The notes beneath the pieces are model-generated. The model did not search any database. It was not told the DNA's origin and saw nothing but the letters and a program-made list of their open reading frames with translations. A DNA stretch of 64,000 nt from Melastoma dodecandrum (taxonomy: Eukaryota > Streptophyta > Magnoliopsida > Myrtales > Melastomataceae). The stretch covers positions 2,790,001 through 2,854,000 of the forward strand of contig JARUPY010000085.1 of assembly GCA_029817715.1 (NCBI GenBank). Reading direction: 5' to 3'. The position numbers were made by a program, and so were the translations under genes. Positions 25,703 to 37,210 of the stretch are shown piece by piece (positions within the stretch are counted from its first letter, which is position 1; each line of letters begins with the position of its first letter).

Positions 25703-27658
25703 CCCAAATCCGTGAAATGCATACAAAGTAATAAAGAATCTCGGCCAACAAATCAAATATGATGGCTAGCCAAGGAATGGAAATAATTTCATTGATGTGA
25801 ACTTCATTTCTATAAATAAACGAGCAAGCATTGTTGGAATCACAAACGGAGTCGATACCACCCTCCCAGATATATTATAAAAAGCTTCCCTGCAATGAAA
25901 AGAAATACAGCAACAATGAGCATTGTTCCATGATATTACTGATGAAGTAACTTTTCTGGTTGATCTTCAACATTTATGGGAAGCAACTCAATAGACAATC
26001 ACAAGACTCTTCACCCCAGGGTCAATGCACAACAATGCGGCTAATGTCATCCACATTCTCAAGCAAGTTATGCATCAACCGAGCGTGAATGCTGCCGTCA
26101 ACAGTCACAACAGGAATGACAATGGCATCACTGGCAAAGCACCTTTCTGACAGTCTGAAACTTCACGCGTTCAGAAAATACAAGCATTTATCTTATCTAC
26201 GGCCACCACAGGCCAGCACTTCTGACAAGTAGCAAGCAGCAAAACCCCTCATCACACTGTGCGGTTAATCGAACCTCAGTTAAATTGAAGAACAGAAAGA
26301 GCTAGATCTAACTATCATTTTGTGCCGCCGTCCAATTCATGTCGCTGCCAAAGATCACACGACTTCACCTCAGGCAGCAACTAAACTTTCAGCCCAGATC
26401 TCTTCCGAGCATCCGGTTTCTCCGACACCAATTACCAGCCAAACTCGGTCATCAATCAAACCCCAAACCCTCACTCCCCCACTCAGAAAACCAAAACGCA
26501 TCGCAATTGCAACACCTCAGAACTCACCTACCGAGCAGAACACGGTCGATAAAAAGCACCCCAAGCTCCCGATCACACCCCGAATCACTATCACGGCCAA
26601 CCAGTCAACGAAGAATCAACAAGCCCCAGATAAAGAAGTAGGGGACTTTTCCAATCAAACCCTACTCACCCACAAGGATCGTAACTCCACCCGGATCGAA
26701 TGACCCGGGATACGGACATCAAGATCGGCGACGACCCGCGGCCGGGAAGAGGGAAATGGGAGGACGGGGGCGGAGGAAGACAAGGGAGAGAACCTTTTGT
26801 CTTTTATTACATCCTGCGACCTGGTCTCACCTGTTCTGTGGGGTCCACCGCCGGTCCATAAACCATCCTTAATAATTTGTGAAGAAAAATTTACAGGCGC
26901 ATCGTGTATAACCTATCGGCCTAACTAAATGATACGTAATTAAGCTTATACGTTAATCCATACCTTTTATTTTTCCGCAAGGAAGTAGTTACAATACGTA
27001 TCCACAAGATTAGAGATTAAAATTGACTAAATTATTTTAAATTACATGATTATAAGGACACTTAATATTGTGTTTGGAAGCATGGAAAGAAATTCACGAG
27101 GAACACGGCCTTGAATGTCGGCTCAATCAAACCCGTTGTCGGATCGGACAGGCGTTAACTTGTGAGGACTTCCCGGGGGGACGGGGGATTTTTCAACTGG
27201 AACAACGACGGTCAAACAAATTATGACTAAGCACGTGTTTGTTATCATGTAATAAATCCCTGACAAATGCCCACGCTGGCAATCCTCTGAAGCAACGTAA
27301 TCAGCCAATAGGATTCGAGCACAGGGATCCTGTTCTTTTACTTGCGGACAAGTATCCGTTTCCAGAATGTCACGCGATTCCCCTCCCCTCCCACCCTCCC
27401 ACACCTTCCTACTTGAACCGTCAAAACCGCCATTAATATAAAATCCCCCGCGGCTTAATAAATCGCCGTTTCCTCCCTCCTCTCCCCTGTCCCGCTCCTC
27501 GTCTTCGCTGAAAACCCTAGCGATTTCGAAAGAATCGAGATTCTTTCTGCGGTACGAAGTACGAGTCAATCTTGCCGTATTATCCCCTCCCCTTTGTTCG
27601 ATCGACGCGGCCGTGTTGATTGTTTGATTTGATCGGTTCGTTGCAGATCTGAGGAGGA
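25703..27658. other. Divergent promoter region of BPC (minus) and H3.3 (plus)
   Basis: On the minus side, a likely untranslated BPC exon above 26670 ends at a strong donor (gtgg|gtgagtag), so about 0.9 kb next to the BPC start is probably a leader intron. On the plus side, a 95-bp H3.3 leader intron (27552-27646, gcg|gtacg to ttgcag) precedes the H3 start; leader introns are usual in plant H3.3 genes. The shared promoter is then roughly 26.8-27.5 kb. No other gene was seen. Confidence 0.55.
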
Positions 27659-28275
<617 letters not shown>

Positions 28276-28924
28276 TGCTCCTCGTCCTCAAGATGCTGAT
28301 TGATTAGGTTTTCGTTTATACAAGACTGCCCAAGTTAGCTGGTTCTATCTCTGTAGAAAGCAAGACCCTTAATGGTTGTTGGATATCATGTGTCCGTCAT
28401 GGCGTCCTAGTGGTGTTTCGGGCGTGCAGTTCTTGTTAGGCAGCTCTAACAAATTCCTTCGTTTTGGCTTTTGTGATTGGGAACCCAGTTTGTGATACTT
28501 ATTTGCGTATTCTTCTTCTGATGCGGTGTGGATCTCCATTTGTGGCCCTGGTTGCCGTTTTCCTTGAACATGATTTGTGAAGTGTTTCTGTTGCTTGATG
28601 GGAGTGCGTTGTTGGGTCCGAGTCATGTTGCCGATCCAATATTTCGACCCTCCTGAGATCTTAAACCCAGGCCGGTTCTTCCCCAATCCAATGATCTGAG
28701 AATTCCTACTCTGTTGCGCGCTTTTGCTTCTGGTATGGAGTGAATGATCCCTTGGATTGGATAGACCCTGAAAAGGCCGAATGGGCCGTGGGGTCGGCCC
28801 GATCCACGTCCGCCTATTGCACCTTACATGAAATCCGTCTGATCTCTCCTCTCCTCTTCTTCCATCCTGAGAAAATCCCAGAAAACCTTTGAAAGGAAAA
28901 ATCTGATCTTTACCGGCAGATAAG
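28276..28924. other. H3.3 3' region and VHA-c promoter
   Basis: Short gap between two plus-strand genes. It holds the H3.3 3' untranslated region and, upstream of VHA-c, a TGGGCC site II word near 28784. No separate gene was seen. Confidence 0.5.
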
Positions 28925-30291
28925 ATGTCGTCCTCATCGTCCTTCAGCGGCGACGAAACTGCCCCCTTTTTCGGCTTCCTCGGCGCCGCCGCTGCCCTCG
29001 TCTTCTCCTGTGAGCCCCATCCCAACGACCCTTTCGGTCAATCCTTCGATTGGGGTTTGATTGTCTAATGATTAGGATGACGATCCCGTTACAGGTATGG
29101 GAGCGGCCTATGGGACGGCGAAGAGCGGAGTTGGCGTGGCGTCCATGGGCGTGATGAGGCCCGAATTGGTCATGAAATCGATCGTCCCCGTCGTCATGGC
29201 TGGTGTGCTCGGTATCTACGGCCTTATCATCGCTGTTATTATTAGTACCGGGATTAACCCTAAGGCGAAGTCCTATTATTTGTTCGATGGCTACGCGCAC
29301 TTGTCATCTGGTCTCGCTTGTGGTCTTGCCGGGCTTTCTGCGGGTATGGCTATTGGGATTGTTGGGGATGCAGGCGTAAGGTGAGCATTTGGAGTTATTT
29401 TGTATTGTGTGGTTGATTTGGGTGGTTAAATTGTCGCCATGCTTGATGATCACGTAGATTTACTGAGAATTTTCTCATTGGGATATCAAATTGTTGGTGA
29501 TTTCATGTTGGATATGTCACGCGGTGCTGTTTCAGATTGCTTGTCTTAATTTTATTGTTCACCTCAATACTTGATTATTCAGTTGCTCTTCCCTTTTCCC
29601 TTTACTTCGAGTTGCTACAATTTCTGTATTAGCTGTGAATTGAGGAACACGTCTTCATTCAGCTGTCTTTAGATTCTTGAACGTAGTATAGAGAGTGAGG
29701 AGCTCTTCTTATCCACAAATAAACTTGTTCTACTTGGTACTTATATTTGTTCAACATATTGCTTTCAACTATTCGTTTTTGCATGGTTAACGAAATTCTT
29801 GGTTGTGGTCCAATGTTGTCGTGATGATAGAAACAAATTGGTATTGCTAGCCATGCCCTTGAAATATTAGGCTTTGTGCCAAAATCTGTTATAGCTATGA
29901 AGAATAATGGTTTTTTGGTTTCATTTCCCCGTGAAATGAGTGGTACCTGGGCTTGGCCCTGGAATTTGTTCCTCTGGGGTCCTTGGATATATGCATAGAT
30001 CATCACTTTGCACTCCATCCCTCTTTGGGTTTTGTTTTTCTTGTCTATTGATGAAGGTTTTGGTTCTCAATCACGTTATATGAATTTACTGCTGCTATAC
30101 TAAGGCTGTAATTTCTGATTTGCTAATGTTTCCCGCTTATGACCTTGCTACTTTGCAGAGCCAATGCCCAACAGCCAAAGCTTTTCGTGGGAATGATCCT
30201 CATCCTTATCTTTGCCGAAGCCCTTGCCCTTTATGGTCTCATCGTTGGCATTATTCTATCATCCAGGGCTGGTCAGTCAAGAGCTGATTAA
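28925..30291 (+). CDS. VHA-c: V-type proton ATPase 16-kDa proteolipid subunit c
   Basis: Three exons, 28925-29009, 29095-29380 and 30159-30291, give 167 residues. The sequence is nearly invariant in plants: [20 protein letters not shown], then [56 protein letters not shown], and [19 protein letters not shown] with the essential H+-binding Glu in the fourth membrane helix (FAEALALYG). Four transmembrane helices form half of the c-ring unit of the Vo sector, which acidifies the vacuole and trans-Golgi network. It is not c'' because it lacks that subunit's extra N-terminal helix. The second intron is about 780 bp. Confidence 0.98.
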
Positions 30292-31282
30292 GTAAACGCA
30301 ATTAGATCATCCATGCCGTATGAACTCGCGACTATAACTCATCCATCCTCATATACTACTTAAAATTCTGCCCGATTTGTATGATTGATTTGATGGGGAT
30401 AGTGGCACATTGTTTCTGTTCCATCATATTTAGAAAACTATGCTAAAACATTGTGTTGGGACTCTGTCATCGTCAACCGCTTTACTTCACAACCGTAGTC
30501 ATCATCTTTGGCTGAACTCACAGGGTCCCGAGGTTAGCTCGATCTCATTTACAACCCTTGCTTCCGGTGAAGAGGGCATTGAAGTCTGCTCATCCTGGGC
30601 AAGTGGGGGTTGTAAGAATCACAGTTTCCCATCTCGTGAAGGCTTCATTCATGACTCGCGCCATCTAACAAACGCCCCTTATCCATCATTCTGCCATCAA
30701 CGCCTGGAAAGGGATGATTTTGGGCCCCAAGGGCATTCAACTCCCCACAATCAGACATCGCCATCGTCATCCCTGCCCTAAAAAATATTTACTGATTCAC
30801 AACATATGGGATGTGGGTCAGTTAGGAGAAATGTCTTTTTCTATCTTCTGACCACGCGGACCCCTCACGTGACTGTGACTATCCAGTCCTCATAAAATCT
30901 TGCTGTCCCCACTTGTTGTTTTGGTACTTTCAGGTTCGGACAGCCAAATGTCTTAAAGAATCAAAAGTCTCTTCTTTCCCTCTTCATAGATGACGACGAA
31001 CTCGGAATCACACCAACGGCTACTTCCCAATAACTCTGTTTTGACTGTAGCCTGTCATTTTGCCTTCTCTTCCCTCCTCTGCAGTGCTAATTTAAAGCTT
31101 GTCACATGGCCCTAACAAAGATTACTTTTCTTTTTGCTACATTCGGTTAAAGGGTTCATCTTGATTCGTTGAGATCGAAAGATTCGAGGAAACCCAGTTC
31201 AACAAGTTTCAGGGGCTAAATCAATAATACAAACACGAATTCTGTTCTAACAATTGAATCCTAACAATGGAGTTGAGTTGAG
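30292..31282. other. Convergent intergenic region
   Basis: Holds the 3' flanks of VHA-c (plus) and the LRR kinase (minus). A G-box word CACGTG lies at 30866-30871 but it is downstream of both genes. No gene was recognised. Confidence 0.55.
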
Positions 31283-34200
31283 TTAGACTGGAGAAGGTAA
31301 TGAAGTTGGATCTGCCGAGGACGGGATATCCGGTCCCACCCTACAACCTTCCAGCATGAACACTACGTCCGCGATGGATGGCCGGTCATTGGGATCAGGG
31401 GCCGTGCAGAGCAAGGCCACCTTCACCCCGAGTAAGAACTCCTCCCATTCCGATGACTCGGGGTCCAGCTCGAGCAGTCCTGGCTCGATTAGCTCGGAGA
31501 TCTGTCCCTTCTGCAGCTGTTTCTTCACCCATTTGACGATGTCCTCGTCTGGCGTGAATGTCACCGGCTTCTTCCCCGTGAGTATTTCTAACAACATGAT
31601 GCCGAAGCTGTACACGTCAGATTCCTTTGTCGACTCCCCCGTCAATGTCGCCTCGGGTGCTACGTATCCTAGCGTTCCGACTCGAGTGGCTGAGGATGAG
31701 GCTTCGGCCGTTGTCGTCGAGATTAGCCGCTCCAGACCGAATTCCGACAAATGGGACTCAAAGTCCGCGTCGAAGAGAACATTTTGGGGTTTCAGATCAC
31801 CATGAACCATCGGTAGTGCATGCAAATAAGCCAATCCTCGAGCAATCCCGAGGGCGATCAAGTGGCGCATTGGCCAATTGAGAACGTGGCCGTCGTGATG
31901 AGATGCCTCTTGAAGTAGAGTAGCTAAATTTCCATTCGGCATGTAATCATACACAAGGAGTCTCACGTCAGGTGGCCCTGAATAGTATCCTCGTAAAACT
32001 GTTAGATTCCGATGCTTAACTCTGCCCAGTGCTTCAGCCTCTTTACGGAATGTTCGGTCATCGATCGAACCATTGGTTAGTTTTCTAATTGCAAGCACCA
32101 TACCATCAAGAAATGCGGCTTTGTAGACTACTCCATACCTTCCTCTGCTCAAGATATTCTCCTCGTCAAAATGCCTCGTCGCTTCTAGTGCTTCTGAATA
32201 CGTGACCTTACTTTCAAACATCACGAGCTTCGGTTCTCCGTTTTCGCCACTCCCACGACCCCTGTCTGCTCCTGAACTTGTCCGGGGGCTCCGCTTCTTT
32301 TCTCCGGCAGCTTCCCTGAGCTTCCTTCGCCAGAGGATTAGTCCATAAACATAGCAACTACAGCAAAACACCAACAAGAAGGATCCTGCCACGATTAAAC
32401 ATATCAAAAGGATGAGATGCCTCCTTTTTCTGCTAGTCAGGCCCGGGCATTCTCTTGACAGCGGCTGGCCGCAAAGTTTACTGTTTGACTGATACACAGA
32501 GGGGTCAAAGAATCTGGAGCCCAAAGCTGACGGAATTTCCCCCTCTAGGTTATTGTGAGAAAGATTCAGATAAACTAGTGCGGGTAGATCTGAAAGGTTT
32601 GCCGGGATTCGCCCGGTCAAATTGTTCCAAGAAAGCTCCAAGATTGCAAGCTCCCCTAATCTCAATAACGAACCAGGTATGGGGCCTGACAGACGATTTC
32701 CATCCAACAAAAGAACGGCCAAGGACGAGCATTTGTAGAGGTCCTCTGGGATCTCGCCTGATAAAATGTTCCGACCCAGATCAAGCCTCTTCAGGCGAGA
32801 CAGTCGAGATAAGCTGGCGGGTATAACACCCTCGAGACTATTTGAATGAAATTCAAGCACTTCAAGGCTTGAAAGATTTCCCAGCTCCACTGGAATTGGG
32901 CCGTGAAGTTTATTTGCAGATAGGGAGAGAACCATTAACGACTCAAGGAATGCATAGCTCCGTGGGATTTGACCGCTAAATGCGTTTGACGAGAGGTTCA
33001 GATACTGCAAAGAGGCTAAGCTGCTGAAACCTTCAGGAATGTCGCCTGACAACGAGTTGCCTTGCAAGGCAACAATTTGCAGACTTGGTAGGCCAAAGAT
33101 CTCCAGGGGCAGTTCCCCTGATAGATTCTGCATACTCAAGTCCAATGTCGATAGCCTCATTAAGCTCCCGATACTCACAGGAATATTACCGGATAATCCG
33201 CAGTTGCTCAAATTCAAATCGACCAGGCTCTTCAGATCCTTGACGTTATAAGGAACTCCGCCGAATAATCGGTTACTGCTTAAGCTTAAAGAACTCAAAT
33301 TCTGGAGTCGCAATATATCTTCGGGTACGTTCCCGGTCAAATCGTTGCTGCTTAAGTCCAACGTCTGGAGTCCTGAAAGGTTGCCAAGACTAGACAGAAT
33401 TGGACCAGTAAAGATATTCTCTCGAAGCGAGACTATCTTTAGCCTCTCTAACTTGCTTAAAACTTGAGGAATCTGCCCAGAAAACTGGTTAACCCCAAGA
33501 TCTAAAACCTCCAAGCTTCTGCATTGCTCGATTGTAGCCGGAATTTTGCCACTCAAAGAATTGTGACTAAAATTGAGCTGCTGTAGTCTGGACAGGTTTC
33601 CGATACCTGCTGGCAACTCACCAAGGAACTGGTTCCGGGAAAGATTGATAGTCCTCAGAGCAGAGACTGTTGCCAACCAAGACGGAAGCCTGCCAGTTAT
33701 GCCATTGTCATGGAGGTCGATAACTTCTACGTTACCGGAGCAGTTCATGCCACGAGACTCACTTAAACTGTTGAAGCCATTGCCATCCAACTTTACAACC
33801 CTCAGATTGGAACTCCTTGAGACATTGTAATCACAAAATAAAGAAGAATAGATGGAGCCAGATAGGTTGTTGCTTGATAAGGAGAGGACTTCGAGGCCTG
33901 GCATCGACCCAAACATCCACGGGAGCAAGCCCTCGATATCATTGTCCTCCGCCGATAAATACACAAGCTTTGAGCAGTTGGCAATGGTGGATGGCAGAGT
34001 ACCATACAACATGTTCGAACCCAACGATAAGAACTTGAGCTCTTGGAGTCTTCCCAGACCCGCAGGTATTTGTCCTCGAAACTGGTTGAAAGATAGGTCG
34101 ATGGCCTCGAGGTCGGAAGATTCCGACAGATTCGCCGGCAGCTCCCCCGAGAGCGAGTTCCCAGACAAGTTGAGGACCCTTAGCCCGGCCGGGAACCTCC

Positions 34201-34708
34201 CACCTGGGATCCTTCCTGACAGGAGGTTTCTCGAGAGGTTAAGCACCCGCAGGTTGGTGAGATTAAAGATCTCCTGAGGAAGACTACCCGAGAGGAGGTT
34301 CGAATGCAGGTACACTGCACGCAGCAAAGTACATTGCGAGATGACTGACGGGATAGAACCCGTGAGAGCGTTGGAGTGGAGGTTGAGCTTCCTGAGCTGG
34401 GGCAAACCCCCGAAGAGCGACCCGACTAGCAGACCAGCCAGCTGAAGCCTAGGCAGAGCGAGCTGGGTGACCCGGTTCTCGAAACAGACGACGCCAGGCC
34501 AGTCACAGGGGGCGGAAGGCGTGGAGGGGTCCCATCCGGCGAGGGCTCCAAGGGGGTCGCGGAGGGCGTCCCTGAAGGAGGTAAGGGACTCAACCTCGGA
34601 GAGCTTCCAGGAGGGAGGGGCGGTGGAGTTGGCCCCGTGGGAGGAGGAGGGAGAGGACAATGTGAGGGCCAAGAAGAGAAAGAAGGCGGCAGCCGGGGAA
34701 GATGACAT
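31283..34708 (-). CDS. LRR receptor-like protein kinase, atypical kinase domain (MUSTACHES/At1g75640-like)
   Basis: Intronless frame of 1141 residues from the ATG at 34708, chosen because a signal peptide (MSSSPAAAFFLFLALTL) begins there; the frame runs 44 codons further upstream. After an LRRNT block with CDWPGVVC come more than twenty plant-type LRRs (LxxLxLxxNxLSGxIP) to about residue 740, a Cys pair (LCGQPLSREC), one membrane helix at about 763-790, and a kinase domain from about 836. The glycine loop is SRGRYGVVYK and the ATP lysine is present (LAIRKL, about 875). The catalytic loop reads VHGDLKPQN (HGD, not HRD) and the DFG motif is EFG (about 990). The same changes are known in the At1g75640/At4g36180 subgroup. 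Plasma-membrane receptor; ligand unknown. Confidence 0.92.
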   Translation of the reverse strand: MSSSPAAAFFLFLALTLSSPSSSHGANSTAPPSWKLSEVESLTSFRDALRDPLGALAGWDPSTPSAPCDWPGVVCFENRVTQLALPRLQLAGLLVGSLFGGLPQLRKLNLHSNALTGSIPSVISQCTLLRAVYLHSNLLSGSLPQEIFNLTNLRVLNLSRNLLSGRIPGGRFPAGLRVLNLSGNSLSGELPANLSESSDLEAIDLSFNQFRGQIPAGLGRLQELKFLSLGSNMLYGTLPSTIANCSKLVYLSAEDNDIEGLLPWMFGSMPGLEVLSLSSNNLSGSIYSSLFCDYNVSRSSNLRVVKLDGNGFNSLSESRGMNCSGNVEVIDLHDNGITGRLPSWLATVSALRTINLSRNQFLGELPAGIGNLSRLQQLNFSHNSLSGKIPATIEQCRSLEVLDLGVNQFSGQIPQVLSKLERLKIVSLRENIFTGPILSSLGNLSGLQTLDLSSNDLTGNVPEDILRLQNLSSLSLSSNRLFGGVPYNVKDLKSLVDLNLSNCGLSGNIPVSIGSLMRLSTLDLSMQNLSGELPLEIFGLPSLQIVALQGNSLSGDIPEGFSSLASLQYLNLSSNAFSGQIPRSYAFLESLMVLSLSANKLHGPIPVELGNLSSLEVLEFHSNSLEGVIPASLSRLSRLKRLDLGRNILSGEIPEDLYKCSSLAVLLLDGNRLSGPIPGSLLRLGELAILELSWNNLTGRIPANLSDLPALVYLNLSHNNLEGEIPSALGSRFFDPSVYQSNSKLCGQPLSRECPGLTSRKRRHLILLICLIVAGSFLLVFCCSCYVYGLILWRRKLREAAGEKKRSPRTSSGADRGRGSGENGEPKLVMFESKVTYSEALEATRHFDEENILSRGRYGVVYKAAFLDGMVLAIRKLTNGSIDDRTFRKEAEALGRVKHRNLTVLRGYYSGPPDVRLLVYDYMPNGNLATLLQEASHHDGHVLNWPMRHLIALGIARGLAYLHALPMVHGDLKPQNVLFDADFESHLSEFGLERLISTTTAEASSSATRVGTLGYVAPEATLTGESTKESDVYSFGIMLLEILTGKKPVTFTPDEDIVKWVKKQLQKGQISELIEPGLLELDPESSEWEEFLLGVKVALLCTAPDPNDRPSIADVVFMLEGCRVGPDIPSSADPTSLPSPV

Positions 34709-34906
34709 TGAGGAGAAGTGAGGAGCTGGGACGGGGAAGAGGAGAGGGCTTTTCGGTTTCTGGGTCGTTTGTCTGAGATCGCACTTTTTAAGGAGGAGGA
34801 GAAAAGTGGCCGAAGATGTCGCAAGATGGTCTTTTTCCACTTCGCTTGGACTTGGAACTCACCTCCTTCCTTCAACAAAAAGTTCTGAGAGTGTCCCTGT
34901 CCGAGA

Positions 34907-34926
34907 ATCTCTCTCTCTCTCTCTCT
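34907..34926 (-). promoter_or_regulatory. GA dinucleotide repeat upstream of the LRR kinase
   Basis: A run of about ten CT units on plus (GA on minus) about 200 bp upstream of the kinase start, in the leader or core promoter. GA repeats are the known binding sites of BPC proteins, one of which is encoded at 24.7 kb. A link between the two is inference. Confidence 0.5.
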
Positions 34927-35244
34927 GTAAGAAAAGATGAAATGGGAAGCAAGAGATGGTGCTGTACCGGGCGCGCCGGCTAGATGCTTAGATGAGTAAT
35001 GATGGGATACATGATTCCCCCACGCACCCCCCATATCCTTTTTGGTCCTTCCACATTCTACATTCACCTTCATTCTTTTTGTGGAGATAAGTTCATCCAT
35101 TAACCCCGGTATTATATTTTGTCCGAAATCGGAAGTGGGTATTCGGCATTATACTATTTTCTGCAGGCACACACCATTCCCTATGAAAGAGCTTATTATC
35201 GAACATTGTTTCAACAACGGTCATCATCAGGAGTCCACGGTCTT

Positions 35245-35251
35245 AAAAAAA
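35245..35251 (-). terminator. Pol III terminator of tRNA-Glu
   Basis: Seven T residues on the minus strand, 11 bp past the tRNA 3' end. Confidence 0.75.
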
Positions 35252-35262
35252 GGATAATAATT

Positions 35263-35334
35263 TCCGTTGCCGGGACTTGAACCCGGGTCTTTCGGGTGAG
35301 AGCCGAATATCCTAACCAACTAGACTACAACGGA
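35263..35334 (-). tRNA. tRNA-Glu (anticodon CTC)
   Basis: A 72-nt minus-strand gene starting TCCGTTGTAG and ending in the complementary CGGCAACGGA, so the 7-bp acceptor stem pairs. The anticodon loop is ggCTCTCAcc-like, with CTC as anticodon. The A box is TAGTCTAGTTGG and the B box GGTTCAAGTCC. There is no intron. CCA is not encoded, as expected for a nuclear tRNA gene. Confidence 0.95.
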
Positions 35335-35851
35335 TTTGCTTCTTACATAAAAAGTTCTCGTAACAAGTAAAAAGATCTTAACTTTGTATCTCTTTTCGCA
35401 TTTTATTTTTCTAATTCCATTTCAACGTAGAATTGAGGTTTATGTTCTTCTTACAAATGGGGTAAGAAAACGAGCGAACTTCCAACTCCCGGGTATTGTT
35501 CGAACGCAATTACATAATTACAATTGTTCTAAGAACATGAACCAGTCTTGCACTCTTAGTTGCGTGCTGTCCACAGCCTCCTCGCCACCTGCAGGCTCCT
35601 CTGCTTCAACCCCAGCTCCCCCGATTCCTTCCTCGACAACTTCCTTAGTATTCTCCTCACCAGCATCTCCCTTTCTCTGCTCAACGCCCTTGAGCTGCTC
35701 CAGTAGTTGCAAAAACGTTACTCTTTAATTTCGTACGATGGACCTTCTAAGAGGAGTATATGATTCGATAAAAAGGTGATGTTCTGGGTACCTTGAGTCC
35801 TTTATCATGGACTATGCGCACATGAGGAAGGACAATCGTCTGAGCTACCTT
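35335..35851. other. Unassigned stretch between tRNA-Glu and kinesin pseudogene
   Basis: Contains a minus-strand open stretch of 64 codons (35518-35712), rich in Glu and Gly. It might be a decayed part of the adjacent kinesin pseudogene's coiled-coil region, but I could not align it convincingly. Confidence 0.35.
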
Positions 35852-36904
35852 GGTCCTGGCATTTCCCCCCAACTAGTTTTGCAGGATGAGAGTTTCTGTA
35901 TGGTATATGTGCATTTCTCCCCTTGCTGCATAACAATGAAGGCATGATGCTCCCATACATTTCAAGGCTCACAACAAAATCGTTTCGTTATCTAGCAATA
36001 TGTTTCCGACACCTTAGTTTGCAGATGACGGTTCCCGGCGTGAGTAGACTCCGATTGATGTGTGAGCCTTCTTTCAATCTTTGTCCGACCATGAAGGTTT
36101 GCAAATGTTGAAGTGTTAAGTCCTCAACTCCCACAATAAAAAGAAAGTGTCTCTCAAACTAGCATATAAAATCAATACTATTACAAATTGGTTTTAGAGT
36201 AGACCCCATTGGACTTGTTTGCTAGGCTTGATGAGTGGGCCAATCCAGATTTTTCCATATGGTATAAGAGTCCGGAGTAAAATAGGCCTGAGTTTTTAAA
36301 GGAAATGTTTGAAGTGTTAAGCCTCAAGTCTCACATTGAAAAAAAAATGCTTCCCAAAATAGCATATAAAGTCAATGCATTAATCCCTCTATTGCCAATA
36401 GATTTTAGAATGAACCCTGTTGGGCTTATATGTTAGGCTTGAAGGATGGGCTGACTCAGATTTTTCCACGGTGATCGCATACTTGGTGATTCCACTCATG
36501 ATGTATGTTTTCCCACTGCTTGTTTGCTCGTACGCAAAAATACTGGCTGCATATGTAGCTCTCTGCACGTAAGGTCGGAAACACAAGCGACGATGAAGTT
36601 TTGACATATGATCGATACTCACAGTTGACGCCTTTAAGAACTGCCAGGGCTGCCTCCTAGCTGCTTCCGCATAAGCCTCTCTCGTTGAGCTTTTGGAACC
36701 AAACACTCTGTACTCACGCCAGACGGGAACATGGAACGCTCGGGGGGTGTTGCTCTCGAGTAGGATGGTACTACTGTTGGCGCATTCCCAGTCAGAAATG
36801 ATATCATGCCTCGCCCTGTCCCTTTCGCTGGCAGGCCTCGACCGACATCAACACCTTATCCTAGTGTCCGCCGCTTCCTCTCGGCGAATCAAAATGCTGC
36901 CCAT
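35852..36904 (-). pseudogene. Kinesin-7 (NACK-like) motor-domain pseudogene
   Basis: Minus-strand pieces of one kinesin motor domain, in order: a possible start MGSILIRR (36904), HDISDWECANS, EYRVFGSKSSTREAYAEAA, SIFAYEQTSSGKTYIMSGIT (P-loop QTSSGKT kept, usual GQ changed to EQ, about 36508-36531), then after an inserted element GSHINRSLLTPGTVICKL (about 36062-36010) and LGGNART (35872-35852). The frame shifts and stops between blocks; the microtubule-binding middle section with SSRSH and DLAGSE is absent. The best family match is KIN-7 (SDWEC, STREVYEE, TMSGITEY). Not functional. Confidence 0.8.
36106..36468 (+). mobile_element. TRIM-like miniature LTR element
   Basis: Two direct repeats, 36106-36257 and 36306-36468, share tgaagtgttaag, tagcatataaa and gattttagaatgaacccc-like words, and both start TG and end tttttcca. 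Just after the first repeat is tggtataagagtccgg, a decayed form of the tRNA-iMet primer-binding site tggtatcagagcc. The internal region is only about 48 bp with no coding capacity. Size and layout fit terminal-repeat retrotransposons in miniature. The repeats have diverged and no clear target duplication is left. It sits between two blocks of the kinesin pseudogene. Confidence 0.72.
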
Positions 36905-37210
36905 CTTCTCCCCTCGATACCCCCATTTTGCTTCTTAGTCTTATCCCCAAACGGCCCTTGCCGACCCGATTCCCTCTGTGTGATCAAAGCATCAAATAAC
37001 CGACACGAAAGCACATAACGAGACCAGCCCAGGATGCCGAGGGGTAGGACATCATAATCAAAGGGGAAAGAAAAATGTTAGGAAGCTATAAATTCAGTCC
37101 AGAAAAGAATACATAGGCCCGACCAAATATGAATGAAGACAAAAAAGTTGAAGGGAGTTGCGGTTGAACAAACACACACTAACAGAATCAATGCTCTCAC
37201 CCCCAGCGTT

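Noticed and set aside
28369..29025. Minus-strand frame of 218 codons between H3.3 and VHA-c
   Set aside because: No domain, and it overlaps VHA-c exon 1 on the other strand.
30866..30871. G-box CACGTG as a promoter element
   Set aside because: It lies downstream of both flanking genes, which converge here.
34426..35100. Minus-strand frame of 224 codons over the LRR kinase start
   Set aside because: Overlaps the kinase N-terminus out of frame and is Pro/Ser-rich with no domain.
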